A stretch of DNA of 64,000 nt from Saprospira grandis str. Lewin. Its GTDB lineage: Bacteria; Bacteroidota; Bacteroidia; Chitinophagales; Saprospiraceae. The DNA lies in the NCBI RefSeq assembly GCF_000250635.1, contig NC_016940.1, positions 930,001-994,000 on the forward strand. The letters run 5' to 3'. Shown here in pieces: positions 59,701 to 64,000 of the stretch; within the stretch, counting starts at the first letter, position 1; each line of letters opens with the position of its first letter. The notes beneath the pieces were generated by a model that saw only the letters and a list, made by a program, of their open reading frames with translations, was not told where the DNA came from and did not search any database. The position numbers and the translations under genes are program-made.

Positions 59701-62700
59701 GCAACAAAACAGCAACCGCAGTATCTGAACAACCTCGGCTATCTGTAGCCAAAAGGGTGTAGGTACCTGCCCCCAAATTGAAGAGGTCCTCTGTTGTTTC
59801 CCCTGTAGACCAAGAGAAGGTATAGTTAGGCGTACCACCCTGAGCATCGGCGTCAATCATTCCAGTACTATCTCCAGCACAACCAGGCTGTGTAATAGAT
59901 AGAATGTTGGCTTGTACTGCAGTAACAGGTTGGCCTACCGCTACAGAAGCAGTATTCGTACAACCTGTAGCATCAGTCAAAGTTAAATCATAACTACCGG
60001 CAGCCAAGTTAGAAATTTGGCTTGTTGTCGCTCCATTCGACCAGTTGTAGCTATAAGGGGTAACCCCACCTACAGCCGAAGCGCTAGCGCTTCCATCTGT
60101 ACCACCAAAACAAGTGACATCTACAGTACTAAAGTTGATCTGAATAGGAGCAGGATCTACCAGTGTGCCATTATCTGTAACTACACAGCCATTGGCATCT
60201 GTAATTGTTACGCTATAAGCAGCCGCTGTAAGGTTAATAGCGGGATTGCTTGTTTGGTTATCTGACCAAAGGTAGCTATAGGGTTGAGTTCCTCCTGTTA
60301 CAGTGGCCTCTAGGGTTCCATCAGAACCAGCAAAACAGCTAGGGTTAGTAGCGAGCATAGCTGCAGTGGCCAAAACAGTAGGTTCAGTAATAATAAAGCA
60401 GCTATCCATTGTACAGCCATTATTATCCGTTACTGTTACACAATAAGTGTCTGCTACGAGGTTGCTATTAGTGGCTGTAGTTGCTCCATTGCTCCAGTTA
60501 TAGCTAAAAGGTGCAGTACCTGCAGATGCCGTCAAGGCGATTTCGCCATCATTTCCGCCATTACAACTTACGGCACTTACTGTTGCTGCCAGCTGAATAG
60601 CCAAAGGATCTGTAAGTGTAATGCAATCTGTAAATGTACAGCCATTAGCATCTGTAACCGTCACACAGTGGTTCGCTGCCAAAAGGTTGCTAGCCGTAGG
60701 AGTGGTCTGTCCATCAGACCAAAGGTAGCTATAAGGCTGTGTTCCACCAGTCGCCACTGCAGAGGCTTGACCTGTAGCAGTTCCTGCACAAGCAGGATCT
60801 ATTCCCGATAATGTAGCATTTAAAGCTGCGGCAGGTTCTGCTACCGTAGCAGTAGTAACTAGACTACAGCTATTTCCGTCTGTAATCGTCACATTATATG
60901 TCCCTGCGATGAGGTTGCTAGCGGTTGCTGTAGTTTGAGCAGAAGCATCATCCCATACATAAGTATAAGTTCCTGTTCCGCCTGTTGCTGTTACCGTGGC
61001 AGCACCATCATTTCCAGCAAAACAATTTACAGCCACAGTAGAGCTAGTAGCAGAAATCGCCGTAGGTTCATTGACTGTTGCCGTTGCCGTGATGCTACAG
61101 TTATTAGCATCTGTAATGGTTACTGTATAAGTAGCGGCGCTAAGAGCAGTTGCTGTTGCTGTAGTTTGGCCAGAAGCATCATCCCATACATAAGTATAAG
61201 TTCCTGTTCCGCCTGCTACGACTACGCTTGCCGTACCATCTGTTCCAGCATTACAATTCACATCAGTAGCTGAGGTTGTAGCCGTAAGCGCAGCGGGTTC
61301 TGTCACTACTTGCTGATCTGTTATAGAACAAGCATTTCCATCTGTTACCGTCACGGTATAAGTGCCAGCAGCTAGGCCAGTAGCCGTTGCTGTAGTTTGA
61401 GCAGAAGCATCATCCCACTCATAAGTGTAAGGAAGTGTACCATTACTTACAGTTACTGTAGCCGTACCACTATTATCTCCAGCACAGTTGAGATCTGATC
61501 CCCCCATCACTGTTTGTATTGCTGTAGGCTCGGCGACTATTCCACAATCAGTAAAGACACAACCATTATTATCTGTTACCGTCACACAATAACTTCCTGC
61601 AACTAAACTAGTTGCTGTAGCCGTAATTTGTGTAGCTGGATCATTCCAAACATAAGTATAAGGAGCTGTACCTCCTGTTCCTCCTGCAGCAATCACCCCA
61701 TCTGCAAATCCATTACAACTAGCATCAGTCACTGTTAAGGTAGCTCCTAAGGATTGAGCAGGTTCACTCACTGTTCCACAATCAACAATGCTACAACCAT
61801 TCACATCTGTAATGGTTACACAATAAGTACCTGCGCTTAAGTTGCTAGCCGTAGCTGTTGTTTGTGCAGAAGCATCATCCCATACATAAGTATAAGTTCC
61901 AGTGCCCCCCGCTACAGTTGTAGCCAAGCTACCATCATTTCCGGCATGGCAATTTACATCTGTCACTGTGGTTGTTACCGTCAAGGCAGCAGGCTCAGTG
62001 ACTACAATATTCGCTGTATCTCTACAACCTGCAGCATCTTCTACAATCAAGTTGTATGTTCCTGCTGCAGCATTATATACCGTATCGGCAGAAGTGCTAA
62101 ACAAGAAAGAAGAACCTCCGGTCCAAGTATAAGTATAAGGAGCTGTTCCCTGTGTTGTTCCTGTCGCTAAAGTTGCGCTATCAGCATTACAAGCAATAGG
62201 GGTTACTTCATTGAGGGCTAAAACAGGAGGGTTATTGCTTGCCGTAATGTTCAAGCTCGTATCTGCAGTACAACCATTGGCATCTGTAATCGTCACGCCA
62301 TAGGTTCCTGAGTTAAGGCCAGTAATAGCCGCTGTAGTTCCTCCATTAGACCAATCATAGGTATAAGCAGCTGTTCCACCCAACGCTTCTACTTCTATGG
62401 CGCCTAAGGTACCACAAGCAGGACCAGTTTGCGAGACGACAGCCATTTGTAGTTGGTCCGGACGAACAATGTCCAAACAAATAGAAGATGTACATCCATT
62501 ATTATCAGTCATGGTCACACAGTAGTTGCCCGGAGCAAGGTTGCTCTGGCTAGCGGTTGTTCCTCCATTAGACCAAAGGAAACTATAAGGAGCAGTTCCT
62601 CCTGTTCCAGCAACCGTCGCACTACCATCATTGGCAGAACAACCTGCTTGCGTACTCGATTGCAAAAAGACTACTGGCGCAGTAGGTGCAGGATATAAAT

Positions 62701-64000
62701 AACTGCTATCTACGCTGCTACAGCCTGTAGTACTCTCGGTAACGGTCAAATAGTAAACGCCAGTTGGAATAGTCAAAAGACTTGAACTACTCACGGCATT
62801 GTCTACCTGTCCAGTAGACCAGCTAAAGTCATAGGCGGTGCCGCCAGTGGCTGTAGCATCAATTTGTCCATTGTTATTACAGAGAGGGCCGGTATTCGTA
62901 AAGTTGATGATGGGGTTAGCATCAATGGTTACTTGGAAGTCGACCGTTTGAGGACAGCTCAAAACTTGGACACCACTATGGTCCACTACCGATAGAATGG
63001 TAGCGGTATAGCTCTGGGTACTGCTTGGCGCTACCGTAATACTATTAGCAGTACTGCTCAAAATCCCTGTACTGGGGCTCCAAACTACACTGTCCGTAGC
63101 TGTCAAGCCCGTAAGGCTGAGGGTCGTATTTTCTCCACTACAAATTGTTACATCTCCAGAACCAGTAGCCTGAGGTACAGGATCTACATATAGATAGACG
63201 GTATCTTCTGTAGAGAGTCCACAACAATCTGTGAAAATAGAAAGGGTAATCGTATAAAAGCCAGCTACATTAAATTGAGTATAAGAGGTAGACATGACAT
63301 TACCGGGGTTGGGAATTGCCCCATTAAAGCCCCAGTTATAGGTATCTGCATTTTGTAGGCTCTCAAAGCTCGCAAAATCGCCTTGGCAAAGCTGGAAAGT
63401 ATCCGCACTCAAGGCTGTTGCTCCTGCCACTAGAATTTCTGGACGAGTAACCAAGAAGGATACATTATGAAAGCCTTCATAGCTATCTCCAGCATGCTCT
63501 ACAGTATAACGGTCCAAGTTGGTATATACCAAGTTGGCAGGGTTGTCTGTACTTGTTACTGGTGTAGCGGCTCCTGTAATAGGGTCAAAGTTCCAGTTAG
63601 TTACTCCTGTACCAGTTGCCGTAGCAGGAGCTTCAAAGCTCATAGGAGTATTGATACAGTTTACGTTTTGGGCCAAGATGACTGGCTGGGCAGCCAAATT
63701 AAAGCTAGATACATTGGTCGACAAAGCCGTACCGCCAGCAAGATGAATAGCCGCAGCTTCCCCAGGGAAGCCATCGCCACCATCACCGCCAAGACCACCG
63801 CTTCCGCCGTCTCCGCCGTCTCCGCCGCCACCAATGCTACAGGCAGATCCGCCACCTACACCACCAGCACCTCCAGTTCCAGCAGCACCACCATTACCGC
63901 CCAAACCAGCGGCACCAGCAGAACCAGCCAAAACATTACTCTGGCTCAAACGACCATTGGCTCCATTCAAATAGAGGTAGAGACCAAAAGAAGCCCCTCC
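56642..64000 (-). CDS. SprB-like giant repeat adhesin, 5' end outside the window
   Basis: More than 2450 residues; the frame is open through the right edge. Order visible: a Gly-rich segment (about 20-95, GGNGGAAGTGGAGGVGG), a region to about 200, a PKD-like domain (about 205-265), then about 26 SprB-type repeats of 75-80 residues of the pattern CxG-DG-A-V-ASGGTxPYTYxWSDG...AGTYxVTVTDANGC. In flavobacteria SprB is moved along the cell surface to drive gliding. The frame leaves its normal end at 56691-56693 and stops 17 codons later (SVYGHECFWLYAG), losing the sorting domain. Each repeat has a Cys near its start and another near its end, suggesting disulfide links. Confidence 0.88.
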   Translation of the reverse strand, partial: GGASFGLYLYLNGANGRLSQSNVLAGSAGAAGLGGNGGAAGTGGAGGVGGGSACSIGGGGDGGDGGSGGLGGDGGDGFPGEAAAIHLAGGTALSTNVSSFNLAAQPVILAQNVNCINTPMSFEAPATATGTGVTNWNFDPITGAATPVTSTDNPANLVYTNLDRYTVEHAGDSYEGFHNVSFLVTRPEILVAGATALSADTFQLCQGDFASFESLQNADTYNWGFNGAIPNPGNVMSTSYTQFNVAGFYTITLSIFTDCCGLSTEDTVYLYVDPVPQATGSGDVTICSGENTTLSLTGLTATDSVVWSPSTGILSSTANSITVAPSSTQSYTATILSVVDHSGVQVLSCPQTVDFQVTIDANPIINFTNTGPLCNNNGQIDATATGGTAYDFSWSTGQVDNAVSSSSLLTIPTGVYYLTVTESTTGCSSVDSSYLYPAPTAPVVFLQSSTQAGCSANDGSATVAGTGGTAPYSFLWSNGGTTASQSNLAPGNYCVTMTDNNGCTSSICLDIVRPDQLQMAVVSQTGPACGTLGAIEVEALGGTAAYTYDWSNGGTTAAITGLNSGTYGVTITDANGCTADTSLNITASNNPPVLALNEVTPIACNADSATLATGTTQGTAPYTYTWTGGSSFLFSTSADTVYNAAAGTYNLIVEDAAGCRDTANIVVTEPAALTVTTTVTDVNCHAGNDGSLATTVAGGTGTYTYVWDDASAQTTATASNLSAGTYCVTITDVNGCSIVDCGTVSEPAQSLGATLTVTDASCNGFADGVIAAGGTGGTAPYTYVWNDPATQITATATSLVAGSYCVTVTDNNGCVFTDCGIVAEPTAIQTVMGGSDLNCAGDNSGTATVTVSNGTLPYTYEWDDASAQTTATATGLAAGTYTVTVTDGNACSITDQQVVTEPAALTATTSATDVNCNAGTDGTASVVVAGGTGTYTYVWDDASGQTTATATALSAATYTVTITDANNCSITATATVNEPTAISATSSTVAVNCFAGNDGAATVTATGGTGTYTYVWDDASAQTTATASNLIAGTYNVTITDGNSCSLVTTATVAEPAAALNATLSGIDPACAGTATGQASAVATGGTQPYSYLWSDGQTTPTASNLLAANHCVTVTDANGCTFTDCITLTDPLAIQLAATVSAVSCNGGNDGEIALTASAGTAPFSYNWSNGATTATNSNLVADTYCVTVTDNNGCTMDSCFIITEPTVLATAAMLATNPSCFAGSDGTLEATVTGGTQPYSYLWSDNQTSNPAINLTAAAYSVTITDANGCVVTDNGTLVDPAPIQINFSTVDVTCFGGTDGSASASAVGGVTPYSYNWSNGATTSQISNLAAGSYDLTLTDATGCTNTASVAVGQPVTAVQANILSITQPGCAGDSTGMIDADAQGGTPNYTFSWSTGETTEDLFNLGAGTYTLLATDSRGCSDTAVAVLLQPAPIVMAVQQYSNYNGAAISCPGAADGAAQVTASGGIAPYTYAWSGAQAQNGTIASNLAAGTYAVTVTDASGCTAIDSISLADPVPLDATIQQVNVFCANDCDGQIIATAVSGTGTLGVNGYEYRILGPGQTGNVFSSNNNFTGLCAGTYTVEVRDGNNCVLPISVTITEPTAIQLSLSDTDVSCAGGSDGTASVSASGGTPPYNYNWDNGMTGATITGLMAGTYEVTVTDANGCDMVSTTEVEEPAALTASMSANAPSCNGSTDGNATVSVQGGTMPYTYFWSDGQGTATAVGLSAGTHSVTITDANACQLVESIVIGEPSLLTATISTNTAACAGANSGSATAVPTGGTAPYTYLWSDGQTTATAMNLAPGAYSVVVVDSQGCSVIEQVLLQNPDPVVLSFVSSSNPSCNGDQDGTATVVASGGTAPYTYLWPNGETTATATSLGAGINTVTATDANGCSTTLDVNMVEPAALVVDTIRMTAVNCKGGADGTATVFLSGGTLPYSFAWSNGMTGQSISGLAAGTYVVSVTDANGCVTNSQIIVSEPASELVATLNTADALCFGGASGQITAIVSGGTPNSNGDYTYAWSNGASTDVNSNLTVGSYSVTITDANGCSLVRSATVNESSGISSQIVNVTDASCTGSADGSAQVMASGGTGTLSYQWSDPLGQTTNVATGLSAGTYYVSVTDLNGCTQVDTAVVDEALALSITVAIDDVDCYGASTGSISITNSNEPLQASYWSNGVVGTSITAVPAGQYGVVVQSISGCVDSFSYQVGQPAELELSLNQVRAVDCYNNSTGALGSTVAGGTSPYSYLWSNGALTPSLDSIAAGNYTLNVEDANGCKVDTSISLANPTEVGIGNLNITGVACVGDANGSIQLDGTGGSTLLGGYTYSLDSLTFQGGNLFVGLEAGIYPLYVQDNNGCLFDTLVTVEAADPFFITSFGPALDSGEVEYVLEYGDTLTLFADLNDTTAASWWWTEINSGALLDSSLMMDITPYESGILSVYGHECFWLYAG

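Noticed and set aside
60017-62170. Plus-strand frames rich in Cys/Ser within the adhesin gene
   Set aside because: They are reverse-strand readings of the repeated coding units and repeat with the same period.
1-64000. tRNA and rRNA genes
   Set aside because: No T-arm (GGTTCRA) with matching acceptor ends and no rRNA-like stretch was seen by eye; GGTTGAAACC and GGTTTCAACC sites belong to small hairpins.

Overview
The window looks like chromosome from a gliding member of the Bacteroidota, most likely a Saprospira-like member of the Saprospirales (inference from gene content; no rRNA or tRNA gene was recognised to confirm it). Support includes PorT of the type IX secretion system beside ubiE, a giant adhesin with about 26 SprB-type repeats, a metalloprotease with a type IX sorting tail, a BT_3928-type DoxX protein, and promoters that fit the Bacteroidota pattern TTG-N(17-23)-TAnnTTTG.

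Layout. 1-5.3 kb: rRNA pseudouridine synthase fragment, a large secreted unknown, porT-ubiE facing engB. 5.3-12 kb: MATE exporter, two Cys-motif lipoproteins, an unlisted 49-residue Cys/Lys-rich gene, rsmI, a frameshifted PolB-type exonuclease, and two tandem TPM-domain proteins. 12.3-14.4 kb: a CARF-PD-(D/E)XK nuclease resembling Card1/Can2, a small ring-nuclease-like protein and a phosphopantetheinyl transferase. 14.8-26 kb: aspS, a flavin reductase, an IS4/IS50-type insertion sequence, an operon of thioesterase, Omp85-like protein and NAD kinase, and nrdB-nrdA. 26.7-36.9 kb: subtilase, lipoprotein/ABC ATPase operon, xseB, DUF1599, DoxX protein, fatty-acid desaturase, SAM hydrolase. 37.2-45.2 kb: a phased 21-bp tandem array, htpG, an ankyrin protein with an exported catalase, a metalloprotease and mdh. 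45.9-52.2 kb: an AT-rich polymorphic-toxin island holding two 5'-truncated RHS toxin cassettes and five immunity-like genes among duplicated segments. 52.5-64 kb: a degenerate CHAT-domain protein, a glycosyltransferase and the SprB-like adhesin, which is frameshifted just before its sorting domain and runs off the window.

The most unusual feature is an intergenic repeat present in 24 copies, about one per 2.7 kb and in both orientations, here called VSE (variable-stem element). Its connecting sequences are conserved, but its hairpin arms differ in sequence from copy to copy while staying self-complementary. The two outer ends also covary (GGCCT/AGGCC, GGCTG/CAGCC, GGCTT/AAGCC, GGCCC/GGGCC). 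That pattern points to a folded RNA or single-stranded DNA of about 110-160 nt with several arms. One copy is split by the insertion sequence with a clean 9-bp target duplication. No CRISPR array was seen, although the CARF nuclease suggests that a type III system may exist elsewhere in the genome.
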